Shown here one piece after another: positions 25,481-34,253 of a DNA stretch of 64,000 nucleotides. The DNA is from Microlunatus kandeliicorticis. GTDB lineage: Bacteria; Actinomycetota; Actinomycetes; Propionibacteriales; Propionibacteriaceae. The position numbers and the translations under genes are program-made. The stretch covers positions 1,016,421-1,080,420 of the forward strand of contig NZ_JACGWT010000001.1 in NCBI RefSeq assembly GCF_014137855.1. The letters are read 5' to 3'. The notes below the pieces were generated by a model, which saw nothing but the letters and a program-made list of their open reading frames with translations, had not been told where the DNA came from and made no database searches. Numbering within the stretch: the stretch's first letter is position 1; each line of letters starts with the position of its first letter.

Positions 25481-26734
25481 GTGGCGGGCGACCCGGTACG
25501 CACAGCACAGACCCGACGGAGGACACCGGCCCGGGCGGTCCCCGGGTCGTTCCGGCTCGACGAGGACCACGAGGACCTGCGGGCGGTGGTCGCCGACTTC
25601 GCGGCGGCCGAGATCGCCCCGCACGCCGCCGCGTGGGACCGCGAGCACGTCTTCCCGGTCGACGTGGTCCGGCGGATGGGCGAGCTCGGGCTGTTCGGGC
25701 TGTCGGCCCCCGAGGAGTACGGCGGCGCCGGCGACCTCACCGGCCTCTGCGTCGCGGTCGAGGAGATCGGCCGGGTCGACCAGTCGCTCGGCATCACCCT
25801 CGAGGCCGCGGTCGGGCTGGGGATCACCCCGATCGCCCGCTACGGCACCGAGGAGCAGAAGCAGCGCTGGCTGCCCGACCTGGTGGCCGGGCGGGCCCTG
25901 GCGGCCTTCGCGCTGACCGAGGCCGACGGCGGCTCCGACGCCGGCGCGCTGCGGACCACCGCCACTCTCGTCGACGGGCACTGGACGCTGGCCGGCAGCA
26001 AGCAGTTCATCACCAACTCGGGCACCGCGCTCACGTCGGTGATCAGCGTCGCGGCCCGCACCGGACGGCACCCCGACGGCCGGCCGGAGGTCTCGACCCT
26101 GCTGGTGCCGGCCGGGACGCCCGGCCTGGTCGTCGGCCCCGCCTACGACAAGCTCGGCTGGCACGCGTCGGACACCCACCCGCTGGTGCTCGAGGGCGCC
26201 CGGGTGCCGCAGGACCACCTGCTCGGCACCCGCGGGCGCGGGATGGCCCAGTTCCTCTCCACCCTCGACGACGGCCGGGTGGCGGTGGCGGCGCTCGCGC
26301 TCGGCTGCATCCGGGCCTGCCGCGACCTGGCTCTCGACCACGCCGGCACCCGGACCGCCTTCGGCGGCCCGATCGGCGCCAAGCAGGGAGTGGCCTTCCC
26401 GATCGCCGATCTCGACGTGATGGCCCGCACCGCCCACCTGATGGTCTATGCCGCGGCCGCGCTCCGCGACGACGCCACCGCCGGGCGGATCGCCGAGGAC
26501 GCCCGGTTCCGGGCCGAGTACAGCCGGGCCGCGGCGGCCGCCAAGCTGCACGCCACCGAGGCCGCCGTCACCGCCACCCGGGTCGCCGCCCAGGTGTTCG
26601 GCGGCTACGGCTTCGTCGAGGAGTACCCGATCGCCCGCTTCTACCGGGACGCCAAGATCCTTGAGATCGGTGAGGGCACCTCGGAGATCCAACGGCTGGT
26701 GATCGCTCGCGGCCTCGGGCTGCCGGTCGCATGA
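25481..26734 (+). CDS. Acyl-CoA dehydrogenase
   Basis: FAD enzyme of 417 aa oxidising an acyl-CoA to the 2-enoyl-CoA. It has the flavin/substrate motif FALTEADGGSDAGA, TNSG in the middle domain, and the C-terminal EIGEGTSEIQR whose first-domain glutamate is the usual catalytic base position. EEYGGAG in the N-terminal domain is typical. The GTG has GGAGG 5 nt upstream; a frame extending about 660 nt further has no support because it crosses merR. Coupled by ATGA overlap to a carboxyltransferase, as in branched-chain (leucine) catabolic gene pairs; the chain specificity is not readable. Confidence 0.88.
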   Translation: MAGDPVRTAQTRRRTPARAVPGSFRLDEDHEDLRAVVADFAAAEIAPHAAAWDREHVFPVDVVRRMGELGLFGLSAPEEYGGAGDLTGLCVAVEEIGRVDQSLGITLEAAVGLGITPIARYGTEEQKQRWLPDLVAGRALAAFALTEADGGSDAGALRTTATLVDGHWTLAGSKQFITNSGTALTSVISVAARTGRHPDGRPEVSTLLVPAGTPGLVVGPAYDKLGWHASDTHPLVLEGARVPQDHLLGTRGRGMAQFLSTLDDGRVAVAALALGCIRACRDLALDHAGTRTAFGGPIGAKQGVAFPIADLDVMARTAHLMVYAAAALRDDATAGRIAEDARFRAEYSRAAAAAKLHATEAAVTATRVAAQVFGGYGFVEEYPIARFYRDAKILEIGEGTSEIQRLVIARGLGLPVA

Positions 26735-28320
26735 CCGGCGGCCCGAACGACAGCGGCGAGGGCGGTCCGACCGGGGTGCCGCGGCCGACCGACGCCGAGC
26801 GGTGGGCCGCCGCGCGCGCCGCGACCGACGCCCCGAGCCCGCGGGCCGCGGTTCGGCTGGCCGAGCAGGGCAAGCTCTGGGTCCGCGACCGGATCGCCCT
26901 GCTGGTCGACCCGGGCAGCTTCGTCGAGGACGGCCGGCTGGCCAACGCCGTGGCCACCCTCGACGGGGCCGGGCTGCCCGCCGACGGGGTGGTCACCGGA
27001 CGCGGGCTGGTGGACGGGCGGCCGGCGCTGGTGGTGGCCAACGACCCGGGCGTCAAGGCCGGCTCCTGGGGTGCCCGCACCGTGGAGAAGATCATCCGGG
27101 TCACCGAGACCGCGCTCCGCGAGGAGCTGCCGGTCTTCTGGCTGATCGACTCGGCCGGAGCCCGGATCACCGACCAGATCGAGCTGTTCCCCGGCCGACG
27201 GGGCGCCGGGCGGATCTTCGCCAACCAGGTCGCGCTCTCGGGCAAGGTGCCGCAGATCTGCTGCCTGTTCGGGCCGAGCGCGGCGGGCGGCGCCTACATC
27301 CCGGCGTTCTGCGACCTGGTGATCATGGTCGAGGCGAACGCGTCGATGTACCTGGGGTCGCCGCGGATGGCCGAGATGGTGGTGGGAGAGAAGGTCGGGT
27401 TGACCGAGATGGGCGGCGCCCGGATGCACGCCGAGGTGTCCGGCTGCGGCGACCAGCTGGCCGTCGACGACGAGGACGCCATCACCCAGGCCCGGCAGTT
27501 CTTCGGCTACCTCCCGACCAGCTGGCGGCAGCCGCCGCCGGTGTTCGACCCGACCCCTCCGGCCGTCGACTTCACCGACGACCTGGTGCCGGCCGACGAG
27601 GGCGTCGGTTACGACGTCCACACCGTGATCGACGCGGTGCTCGACGCCGACAGCTTCGTCGAGGTCAAGCCGCTCTTCGCCCCCGAGCTGGTGGTCGGGC
27701 TCGGGCTGCTCGACGGCCACCCGGTCGGCGTGCTGGCCAACCAGCCGGCGGTCAAGGGCGGGGTGCTGTTCGTCGACTCCGCCGACAAGGCCGCCCGGTT
27801 CATCTGGTTCTGCGACGCGTTCGGCCTGCCGCTGCTCTACCTGGCCGACGTCCCCGGGTTCATGATCGGCAGCGCGGTGGAGCGGCAGGGGATCATCCGG
27901 CACGGCGCGAAGATGATCACCGCGGTGGCCGAGGCGACGGTCCCGACGGTCTCGGTGATCGTCCGCAAGGCCTACGGCGCAGGGTTGTACGCGATGTGCG
28001 GCCCGGGCTTCGGCCCCGACGCCTGTCTGGCCCTGCCCACCGCGCGGATCGCGGTGATGGGTCCGGAGGCCGCGGTGAACGCGGTCTGGGCGAACAAGAT
28101 CGCCGCGATCGACGACCCGGACGAGCGGTCGCAGTTCGTCAGCGACCGGCGCCGCGCGTACGAGACCGACCTCGACCTGCTCCGGCTGGCCTCCGACCTG
28201 GTGATCGACGCTGTGGTCGAGCCCGCCGACCTGCGGGGCGAGCTGATCGTCCGGTACGCGGCGGCGGGGGGCAAGGACCGCAGCCGGCCGGCCAAGCGGC
28301 ACGGCGTCCCCCCGGTCTGA
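26731..28320 (+). CDS. Acyl-CoA carboxylase carboxyltransferase (beta) subunit
   Basis: Carboxyltransferase of 529 aa moving CO2 from biotin to an acyl-CoA. Both crotonase-fold halves are intact: SAGARI near 141-146 and the oxyanion-forming GPSAAGGAYIPA at 181-192 in the first; VRKAYGAGLYAM, AVMGPEAAVNAVW and the C-terminal KRHG in the second. It resembles methylcrotonyl-/propionyl-type beta subunits (ELFPGRRGAG loop) rather than AccD5 (QEGV loop). It needs a biotinylated alpha partner; the protein at 18.5-20.3 kb is a candidate. Overlap with the dehydrogenase stop and the MerR control suggest methylcrotonyl-CoA or a related substrate, which is inference. Confidence 0.88.
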   Translation: MTGGPNDSGEGGPTGVPRPTDAERWAAARAATDAPSPRAAVRLAEQGKLWVRDRIALLVDPGSFVEDGRLANAVATLDGAGLPADGVVTGRGLVDGRPALVVANDPGVKAGSWGARTVEKIIRVTETALREELPVFWLIDSAGARITDQIELFPGRRGAGRIFANQVALSGKVPQICCLFGPSAAGGAYIPAFCDLVIMVEANASMYLGSPRMAEMVVGEKVGLTEMGGARMHAEVSGCGDQLAVDDEDAITQARQFFGYLPTSWRQPPPVFDPTPPAVDFTDDLVPADEGVGYDVHTVIDAVLDADSFVEVKPLFAPELVVGLGLLDGHPVGVLANQPAVKGGVLFVDSADKAARFIWFCDAFGLPLLYLADVPGFMIGSAVERQGIIRHGAKMITAVAEATVPTVSVIVRKAYGAGLYAMCGPGFGPDACLALPTARIAVMGPEAAVNAVWANKIAAIDDPDERSQFVSDRRRAYETDLDLLRLASDLVIDAVVEPADLRGELIVRYAAAGGKDRSRPAKRHGVPPV

Positions 28321-28364
28321 GCCGGCCGGATAACCGGTTGTCCGCACGCCGGCCGGACGCGACG

Positions 28365-28733
28365 ATGATGATCATGATCCCGTCGGACTGGCTGCCGCAC
28401 CGGCGCGAGAGCGACGACGAGCTCGTCGGCTATCTCGCGCCCGTCGGCGACGACTTCCTGCCGCTCACCGTCTTCGGCTACCCGCTCGGGGTCGCCGCGG
28501 ACTACCTCGACGCCGCGGCGCTGCTCGAGGCGGAGGGGATGGCCTGCCTGGCCGAGTACTGGTGGTTCGAGCCGGCGGCGGTCGGCCGCGGCGGCGACGG
28601 CTACCGGGTGCGGATCCACGAGGCGACCCCGGACCGGCTGACCGTGGTGGTCGACGACTTCGGCGTCGGGGCGGACCTCGGCACCCGGGTCGACCTGCCG
28701 GTCCCGGTGACCGCCGGACTGACCCGGCTCTGA
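28365..28733 (+). CDS. Hypothetical protein
   Basis: Small acidic protein of 122 aa that I do not recognise. It starts MMIMIPSDWLPHRRESDDELVGYL, with three in-frame ATG codons within 12 bases, and contains EYWWFEP and a VVVDDFG turn; no membrane segment or signal peptide. Codon use matches the neighbours and the frame is free of stops, so it is likely real. It lies 44 nt behind the carboxyltransferase gene and 35 nt before the SDR gene on the same strand, and may be in one transcript with them. Confidence 0.6.
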   Translation: MMIMIPSDWLPHRRESDDELVGYLAPVGDDFLPLTVFGYPLGVAADYLDAAALLEAEGMACLAEYWWFEPAAVGRGGDGYRVRIHEATPDRLTVVVDDFGVGADLGTRVDLPVPVTAGLTRL

Positions 28734-28768
28734 GCCGGCCGGGCGACCGCTGCGGCAGAATCGGGCCG

Positions 28769-29533
28769 GTGCAGACCTCGGCGATGTTCGACCTGACCGG
28801 ACGGGTGGCCGCGGTCACCGGGAGCAGCCGCGGGATCGGCCGGGCGATCGCCCGCGGGCTGGCCGAGGCCGGCGCCGACGTCGCGCTGCTGCAGCGCAGC
28901 ACCGAGGACACCGGGTTCCGCGACGAGCTGCGGGCGCTCGGCCGGCGGTGCGAGCTGGTCCGCTGCGACGTGGCGGACAACGACCAGGTGCGCGGGGTCG
29001 TTCCGGAGGTGGTCGACCGGTTCGGCACCCTCGACGTGCTGGTGCCCTCGGCCGGGGTGCAGCACCGCGAGCCGTCGGTCGACTTCGTGGAGGACGCCTG
29101 GGACCACGTGCTTCAGGTCAACCTCAAGAGCGTCTGGCTGCTGGCCCAGGCCGCCGGCCGGGTGATGGTCCCGCGCGGCTCGGGCAAGATCGTCCTGATC
29201 GCCTCGGTGACCACCTTCCAGGGCGGCTTCACCGTGCCCGCCTACGCCGCGGCCAAGGGCGCGGTCGGTCAGCTGACCAAGGCGCTGGCCAACGAGTGGG
29301 CCGCCGCCGGGGTCAACGTCAACGCGCTGGTGCCCGGCTACGTCGCCACCGACATGAACGCCGCGCTGCTGGCCGACGAGACCCGGAACCGGCAGATCTC
29401 CGAGCGGATCCCGGCCGGCCGGTGGGCCACCCCGGAGGACTTCGTCGGTCCCGCGGTGTTCCTGGCCTCGGACGCCTCGGCCTACGTCCACGGTCACCTG
29501 CTGGCCGTCGACGGCGGCTGGCTGGGACGCTGA
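28769..29533 (+). CDS. SDR oxidoreductase, KduD-like
   Basis: Classical short-chain dehydrogenase of 254 aa. Cofactor loop TGSSRGIG at 17-24; active site Ser146, Tyr159 and Lys163 (YAAAK). The usual NNAG is PSAG. Long matching blocks with 2-dehydro-3-deoxy-gluconate 5-dehydrogenase (KduD): NLKSVWLLAQAA, FQGGFTVPAYAA, ALANEWA, VPGYVATDMN, RIPAGRW and the terminal VDGGWLGR. KduD acts in hexuronate degradation, but no other hexuronate gene is nearby, so the substrate is uncertain. Start is GTG (a later ATG at 28784 is possible). Confidence 0.82.
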   Translation: MQTSAMFDLTGRVAAVTGSSRGIGRAIARGLAEAGADVALLQRSTEDTGFRDELRALGRRCELVRCDVADNDQVRGVVPEVVDRFGTLDVLVPSAGVQHREPSVDFVEDAWDHVLQVNLKSVWLLAQAAGRVMVPRGSGKIVLIASVTTFQGGFTVPAYAAAKGAVGQLTKALANEWAAAGVNVNALVPGYVATDMNAALLADETRNRQISERIPAGRWATPEDFVGPAVFLASDASAYVHGHLLAVDGGWLGR

Positions 29534-29556
29534 GCGGCCGGGCGCCGGGTTCCGGT

Positions 29557-29562
29557 TAGGCT
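29557..29562 (+). promoter_or_regulatory. Leaderless -10 box for the folate C1 gene pair
   Basis: TAGGCT, 8 nt before the GTG of fchA. Confidence 0.5.
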
Positions 29563-29570
29563 CCGGCCGC

Positions 29571-30179
29571 GTGGGCACGAGTCTCTGGTCGTCGACCGCG
29601 ACCGATCTGCTGACCCGGACGGCGTCGGCCGATCCGACCCCCGGGGGCGGTTCGGTCGCCGCGCTGTCCGGAGCGTTCGGGATCGCGCTGCTGCAGATGG
29701 CGGTGGCCGTCACCGACGACCCCGACCTCGAGCAGCACGCCGCCCGGCTCGCCGCGCTGCGGGCCGAGGTGGAGCCGGCCGCCGACGAGGACGTCGCCGT
29801 CTTCGACGCGCTGATGGCGGCCTACCGGCTCCCGCGTGACGACGAGGGCGCCCGCGCCACCCGGACCGCAGCGGTGACCGGCGCCACCGTCGCCGCCACC
29901 GACGCGCCCCTGCGGCTCGCCGAGACGCTCGCCGCCGCCCGGGCGCTGTCGTTCGTGCTCGAACCGCTCGTCAAGCGCGGCATCCGCAGCGACGTGCTCG
30001 CCGGTCGCGACCTGATCGAGGGGGCGGTGCGCGCCGCCGTCCGGACCGCCGACATCAACCTGACCGCCCTCGAGCGGACCGGCGCCGACCAGGCGCCCGC
30101 GTTCCGGGACCGGCGTGACGCGGTGCTCGCCGGGCTGGACCCGGCCCCGGTGCCGGCCGGCGAGGGGAGCGGGGTGTGA
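29571..30179 (+). CDS. fchA: Methenyl-THF cyclohydrolase / formimino-THF cyclodeaminase family
   Basis: Protein of 202 aa of the FTCD_C fold: TPGGGSVAALSGAFG near 23-37 is the family signature, followed by helical segments with EDVAVFDALMAAYRLP and the C-terminal VRTADINL. Stand-alone members are either formiminotetrahydrofolate cyclodeaminases (histidine degradation) or the methenyl-tetrahydrofolate cyclohydrolase FchA of methylotrophs and acetogens. The coupled methylene-THF dehydrogenase downstream (GTGA overlap) favours FchA. Leaderless GTG start. Confidence 0.82.
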   Translation: MGTSLWSSTATDLLTRTASADPTPGGGSVAALSGAFGIALLQMAVAVTDDPDLEQHAARLAALRAEVEPAADEDVAVFDALMAAYRLPRDDEGARATRTAAVTGATVAATDAPLRLAETLAAARALSFVLEPLVKRGIRSDVLAGRDLIEGAVRAAVRTADINLTALERTGADQAPAFRDRRDAVLAGLDPAPVPAGEGSGV

Positions 30180-31108
30180 CCGCCCGGGTGCTCGACCCGG
30201 CCACGGTGGCCGAGGCCTACCGCGAGGAGGTCCGCGCCGACGTGGGTGCGCTGGCCGGGGCCGGACGCCGGCTGCGGGTGGTCGGGCTGCTCGGCCGGAC
30301 CGACGGGCCGGCCGCCACCTACGCCCGGTACGCCCGCCGCGGCTGCCGCGCGGTGGGCATCGACTTCGACCTGCGGCACGTCGGCCCGGCCGAGGTCGAG
30401 GGCGCCATCGCCGCGGCGAACGTCGAGCCCGACACCGACGGGGTGTTCCTCTACTACCCGCTCGACAACCCGGCCGGGGACCGCTGGCTCCGCGAGCTCG
30501 TCGACCCGCGCAAGGACGTCGAGGGACTGCACTCGTTCTGGAGCCGGCTGCTCTACGAGAACCAGCGCTACCTCGACCCCGACCGGACCCAGCGGGCGAT
30601 CCTGCCCTGCACGCCGCTGGCGATCCTCAAGCTGCTCCAGCACGCCGGGATGGCCGGGCGCCCGGCGGAGCAGAGCACCGACGCGGTGGCGCCGCTCGAG
30701 GGACTGACCGCCTGCGTGATCAACCGGAGCGACCTGGTCGGCCGGCCGCTGGCGGCGATGCTGGCCAACGACGGCGCCCTGGTGCACTCGCTGGACGTCA
30801 CCGGCAGCGTGGTCTTCGAGCCCGCGATCGGCCGGCACACCCACGACGTCCGCGAGTCCGGCGTCGGGCGGGCCGAGGCGCTGGCCGCCGCCGACGTGGT
30901 GATCTCCGCGGTGCCGGCCGCCGACTTCACCCGGATCCGCGGCGAGGAGATCAAGCCCGGGGCGATCTGCGTCAACGTGGCCGAGCGCGCCAACTTCGAC
31001 GACAGCGCGCTCGACGTGGCCGGGGTGTTCGTCCCGCGGGTCGGCCCGCTCACCGTCACCATGGCGACCCGCAACCTGGTCCGGCTGGCCGGGCTCGGGC
31101 TGCGCTGA
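30176..31108 (+). CDS. Methylene-THF dehydrogenase, yeast Mtd1-like monofunctional type
   Basis: Protein of 310 aa in the FolD superfamily but nearer to the eukaryotic NAD-dependent Mtd1 than to bacterial FolD: KDVEGLH, YLDPDRTQRAILPCTPLAILKLL, CVINRSDLVGRPLAAMLANDGA and VHSLDV blocks match Mtd1 almost word for word. The active-site region is TYARYARRGCRAVGI: Tyr49 aligns with the FolD tyrosine, but the position of the lysine needed for cyclohydrolase activity is Ala53, and the FolD VQLPLP motif reads FLYYPLD. It should therefore oxidise 5,10-methylene-THF to methenyl-THF but not hydrolyse it; the upstream FchA-like protein would do that. Confidence 0.85.
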   Translation: MTARVLDPATVAEAYREEVRADVGALAGAGRRLRVVGLLGRTDGPAATYARYARRGCRAVGIDFDLRHVGPAEVEGAIAAANVEPDTDGVFLYYPLDNPAGDRWLRELVDPRKDVEGLHSFWSRLLYENQRYLDPDRTQRAILPCTPLAILKLLQHAGMAGRPAEQSTDAVAPLEGLTACVINRSDLVGRPLAAMLANDGALVHSLDVTGSVVFEPAIGRHTHDVRESGVGRAEALAAADVVISAVPAADFTRIRGEEIKPGAICVNVAERANFDDSALDVAGVFVPRVGPLTVTMATRNLVRLAGLGLR

Positions 31109-31163
31109 CCCGGACCCGAGGGGAAAGCCGGGAGCAGAGCGGGGACCGGGGTGGCGCTCGGGC

Positions 31164-31970
31164 TCAGAGCCCCTGGGCGGCCCACCAGGTGGTCCCGGCG
31201 GCCAGCGCCTCGGCCAGCGGCGGCGCCTCGGGGTGCCACTTGAGCTCGTACTCCAGGCTGTACCAGCCGGGGTAGCCGTCGGCCTCGAGCGCCCGGACGA
31301 TCGCGGCCACCGGTACGTCGCCGTCGCCGAGGAACAGCGGGACCTGCCCGGGCCGCTCGTCCTTGATCTGGACGTGGGCGAGGTGCGGGCGCAGCCGGTC
31401 GAGGGTGTCGGTCCAGGCCTCGCCGCCCTTGGGCGGGTGGGCCAGGTCCCAGATCGCCCGCACCCGCGGGTGGTCGACCGCGGCGAGCACCCGGGCCACG
31501 TCGGCGCCGGTGCGGTGCGAATCGTGGGTCTCCAGCCACAGCTCCACGCCGTCGGGCAGCCGGTCGGCGGCGGCGCGGAGCCGCCGGACCATCGCCTGCT
31601 CGCGCTCGGCGTGCTCGGCCGTGCCGGGGTCGGCGGCGGCGCCCGGGAACACCCGGACCGCCGGCGCGCCGAGGGCGACCGCGAGCTCGGCCTCGGCCAC
31701 CGCGGCGGCCACCACCGCGTCGTCGTCGAGGTCCGGGCTGCCGCTGCGGACGTAGGAGTTGGTGGCCAGCACGGTCACCCCGGCCAGTGCCTCGCGGGCG
31801 GCGGCGACCGCCTCCGCGTCCATCCCGACGTGCACCGGTTCGTCGTCCGCGCTGCGCAGCTCGACCCCGCGCCAGCCGCTGCGGACCGCGAGCGCGGCCA
31901 CCTCGGTGAGCGGGGCCCCGGGGATGCCGAGGGTGGTGAAGGCGAGCCGGTCGACGGTGGGGCTGGTCAC
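31164..31970 (-). CDS. Sugar phosphate isomerase/epimerase (xylose isomerase-like TIM barrel)
   Basis: AP endonuclease 2-like TIM barrel of 268 aa with metal-ligand segments LETHDS, WDLAHPP, HVQIKD and YSLEYE in the expected order. Members include inosose isomerases, hydroxypyruvate isomerases and sugar epimerases; no pathway gene nearby decides between them. A TTG 9 nt earlier keeps the frame open, but I prefer the GTG that lies 7 nt behind a TAGGTT box. It converges on the folate gene pair and is 42 nt from dprE2. Confidence 0.8.
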   Translation of the reverse strand: MTSPTVDRLAFTTLGIPGAPLTEVAALAVRSGWRGVELRSADDEPVHVGMDAEAVAAAREALAGVTVLATNSYVRSGSPDLDDDAVVAAAVAEAELAVALGAPAVRVFPGAAADPGTAEHAEREQAMVRRLRAAADRLPDGVELWLETHDSHRTGADVARVLAAVDHPRVRAIWDLAHPPKGGEAWTDTLDRLRPHLAHVQIKDERPGQVPLFLGDGDVPVAAIVRALEADGYPGWYSLEYELKWHPEAPPLAEALAAGTTWWAAQGL

Positions 31971-31977
31971 CGTCGCC

Positions 31978-31983
31978 AACCTA
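31978..31983 (-). promoter_or_regulatory. Leaderless -10 box for the TIM-barrel gene
   Basis: TAGGTT on the minus strand, 7 nt before the preferred GTG; this spacing is what decides the start. Confidence 0.45.
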
Positions 31984-32012
31984 CCGAGGGTGGTCGGGGC
32001 TCGGGATCCCGG

Positions 32013-32768
32013 TCAGATCGGCAGCTTGCGGAACAGCGGCCGCGGCACGTGCCGCAGCCCCGACATCACGCCGCGCATGGCGGTCGGGACCCAGATCAGC
32101 TCGCGGCGCGCGCGGACCGCGGCGACGGTCGCCTCGGCGACCTGTTCGGCGGTGACCGACAGCGGGGCGGCGTCCATCCCGTCGGTCATCTTGGTCCGGA
32201 CGAAGCCGGGCCGGACCACGGTCACCGAGACCCCGGTGTCGCGGAGCGCCTCGCCGAGCCCGAGGAAGAAGCCGTCGAAGCCGGCCTTGGTCGAGCCGTA
32301 GACGAAGTTCGAGCGGCGCACCCGCTCGCCGGCCACGCTGGACAGGGCGACGATCCGGCCGTGGCCCTGGGCCTTGAGCCGGTCGGCCAGCAGCACGCCG
32401 AGGTGCACCGGGGCGGCGTAGTTGACCTCGGCCAGCTCGAGCGCGTGCTCGGCGTCGGTCCAGGCCCGCTCGGCGTCGCCGAGCAAGCCGAACGCGACCA
32501 CCGCGACGTCGACGTCCCCGCCGGCGAACGCCTGCTCGATCGTCGCCGCGTGGCTGGCGTGGTCGCGGGCGTCGAGGTCGACCTCGGTGACCGTGCAGCC
32601 GTGCCCGCTCAACCGCTGGGCAGCCGCGGTCCGGCGCTCGCCGGGCCGGGCGGCCAGCACCACCCGCAGCGGGCGGTGCGCCGCGTAGCGCTCGGCGATG
32701 GCCAGGGCGATGTCCGAGGTGCCGCCGAGCAGCAGCAGCGACTGGGGCGCGCCGAGCGCGTCGATCAC
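32013..32768 (-). CDS. dprE2: Decaprenylphosphoryl-2-keto-ribose reductase DprE2
   Basis: NADH-dependent SDR of 251 aa that reduces decaprenylphosphoryl-2-keto-erythro-pentose to decaprenylphosphoryl-D-arabinose, the sole donor of arabinose for cell-wall arabinan. Cofactor loop GGTSDI at 15-20, active site Ser143/144, Tyr157 and Lys161 (YGSTK). The C-terminal VRPGFVRTKMT block and membrane-leaning tail match DprE2. GTG start with AAGGAG 7 nt upstream. Last gene of the ubiA-dprE1-dprE2 operon. Confidence 0.92.
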   Translation of the reverse strand: MIDALGAPQSLLLLGGTSDIALAIAERYAAHRPLRVVLAARPGERRTAAAQRLSGHGCTVTEVDLDARDHASHAATIEQAFAGGDVDVAVVAFGLLGDAERAWTDAEHALELAEVNYAAPVHLGVLLADRLKAQGHGRIVALSSVAGERVRRSNFVYGSTKAGFDGFFLGLGEALRDTGVSVTVVRPGFVRTKMTDGMDAAPLSVTAEQVAEATVAAVRARRELIWVPTAMRGVMSGLRHVPRPLFRKLPI

Positions 32769-32784
32769 GGGGTTCTCCTTCGGG

Positions 32785-34251
32785 TCAGACGAGGTCGAGC
32801 CGACGGGCCAGGTCGGAGGTGAAGACGGCGTTCGGGTCGAGCCGGCGGCGGACGGCCATGAAGTCGTCGAGCCGCGGGTACATCTGCCGGAACGTCGCGG
32901 CGCTCAGCCGGGAGTCCTTGGCCAGGTAGATCCGGCCGCCGACCGACAGCACCTGCTCGTCGAGCCGGTCGCAGAGCCGGTCCAGGCCCGGTTCGATCGG
33001 CAGGTCGACGGCCAGCGTCCAGCCCGGCGTCGGGAACGAGAGCGGGCCGGGGTTCGCGGCGCCGAACCGCTTGAGCACGTTGAGGCAGGACACGTGTCCG
33101 GAGGTGGCGATCAGCTCGACGCACCGGGCGAAGGTGTCCTCGGCGCCGAACGGCACCACGAACTGGTACTGCAGGAAGCCGTTCGGGCCGTAGAGCCGGT
33201 TCCACTCGCTGACGATGTCGAGCGGGTGGAAGAACTGGGTGATGTTCTGGATCTCGCCGACCCGGTGCTTGGGCGCCTTGCGGTACCAGAACTCGCTGAA
33301 CGCCTTGCCGGTCGCCTTGTTGACCAGCCGGTTGGGGAAGATCGCCGGGATGGTCCCGAACGAGGGGGCCTTGAACTCGAGCGCCCGGGGCCGCAGCTTG
33401 GCCGGCAGATCGGCCAGCTTCGCGGCCCGGCCGCGGGTGAGCACGGCCCGGCCGAGGTGCTTGCCGGTGCTGACCGCGTCGAACCAGGCCACCGAGTAGG
33501 TGTAGTTCTCGTCGCCGGTGGCCATCGCGGTCATCAGCTCGTCGAGGTCGGCGGTGCGGTCGGTGTCGACGCTGAAGTAGGCGGTCTCGGCCCGCTTGAG
33601 CTCGAGCACGGCGCTGAGCACGACGCCGGTCAGCCCCATCCCGCCGACGGTGGCCCAGAAGGCGGCGTTGTCGTCGGGGTCGGCGCTGTCGGGGCTGAGG
33701 TCGAGCACCCGGCCGTCGGCGACCAGCAGCCGCAGCGAGCGGACGTGGTTGCCGAAGCTGCCCTCGGTGTGGTGGTTCTTGCCGTGGACGTCGGCCGCGA
33801 TCGCCCCGCCGATGGTGACCTGCCGGGTCCCGGGCAGCACCGGCACCCACAGACCGAACGGCAGCAGCGCCTTCATCAGCTTGTCGAGGCTGACGCCGGC
33901 CTGGACGTCGACGGTCGGCGGGTCGGCCTCGGCGTCGACGTGCAGGATCCGGTTCAGCGTGGTCAGGTCGAGGGCCGTGCCGCCGGCGTTCTGCGCGGCG
34001 TCGCCGTAGCTGCGGCCGAGCCCGCGCGGGGTGACCCCGCGGGCGGCGTACCCGCCGGACTCGGCCTGGCGCAGCGCGGACACCGCACCGGCGACCGAGT
34101 CGATGCTGGCGACGTGCGCGCGGCTGGCGTTGGCCCGGCCCCAGCCGTGCAGCGGGGTGAGCTGGTCGGGGACCAGCGGCAGCTCCGGGGCGGGCGGGGT
34201 GGGCCGGATCGACGGCACCTGCGTGCCGACGGTCTCGGGGAAGTCGCTCAC
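32785..34251 (-). CDS. dprE1: Decaprenylphosphoryl-beta-D-ribose oxidase DprE1
   Basis: FAD-dependent oxidase of 488 aa that oxidises the 2'-OH of decaprenylphosphoryl ribose. VAO-type FAD domain with RGLGRSYGDAAQN at 76-88 and PGTRQVTIGGAIAADVHGKNHH at 140-161 (DVHGKNHH is hallmark). Cys389 in SCLNVLKRFG aligns with the cysteine (Cys387) that benzothiazinones bind covalently in M. tuberculosis, so the site is present. C-terminal ARRLDLV is typical. GTG start 2 nt after the ubiA stop. Confidence 0.93.
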   Translation of the reverse strand: MSDFPETVGTQVPSIRPTPPAPELPLVPDQLTPLHGWGRANASRAHVASIDSVAGAVSALRQAESGGYAARGVTPRGLGRSYGDAAQNAGGTALDLTTLNRILHVDAEADPPTVDVQAGVSLDKLMKALLPFGLWVPVLPGTRQVTIGGAIAADVHGKNHHTEGSFGNHVRSLRLLVADGRVLDLSPDSADPDDNAAFWATVGGMGLTGVVLSAVLELKRAETAYFSVDTDRTADLDELMTAMATGDENYTYSVAWFDAVSTGKHLGRAVLTRGRAAKLADLPAKLRPRALEFKAPSFGTIPAIFPNRLVNKATGKAFSEFWYRKAPKHRVGEIQNITQFFHPLDIVSEWNRLYGPNGFLQYQFVVPFGAEDTFARCVELIATSGHVSCLNVLKRFGAANPGPLSFPTPGWTLAVDLPIEPGLDRLCDRLDEQVLSVGGRIYLAKDSRLSAATFRQMYPRLDDFMAVRRRLDPNAVFTSDLARRLDLV

Positions 34252-34253
34252 GG

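Noticed and set aside
30176..31108. Ordinary bifunctional FolD
   Set aside because: The cyclohydrolase lysine and the VQLPLP motif are missing and the best matching blocks are those of Mtd1.
31164..31979. TTG start 9 nt upstream for the TIM-barrel protein
   Set aside because: The TTG overlaps the TAGGTT box whose spacing points to the GTG at 31970.
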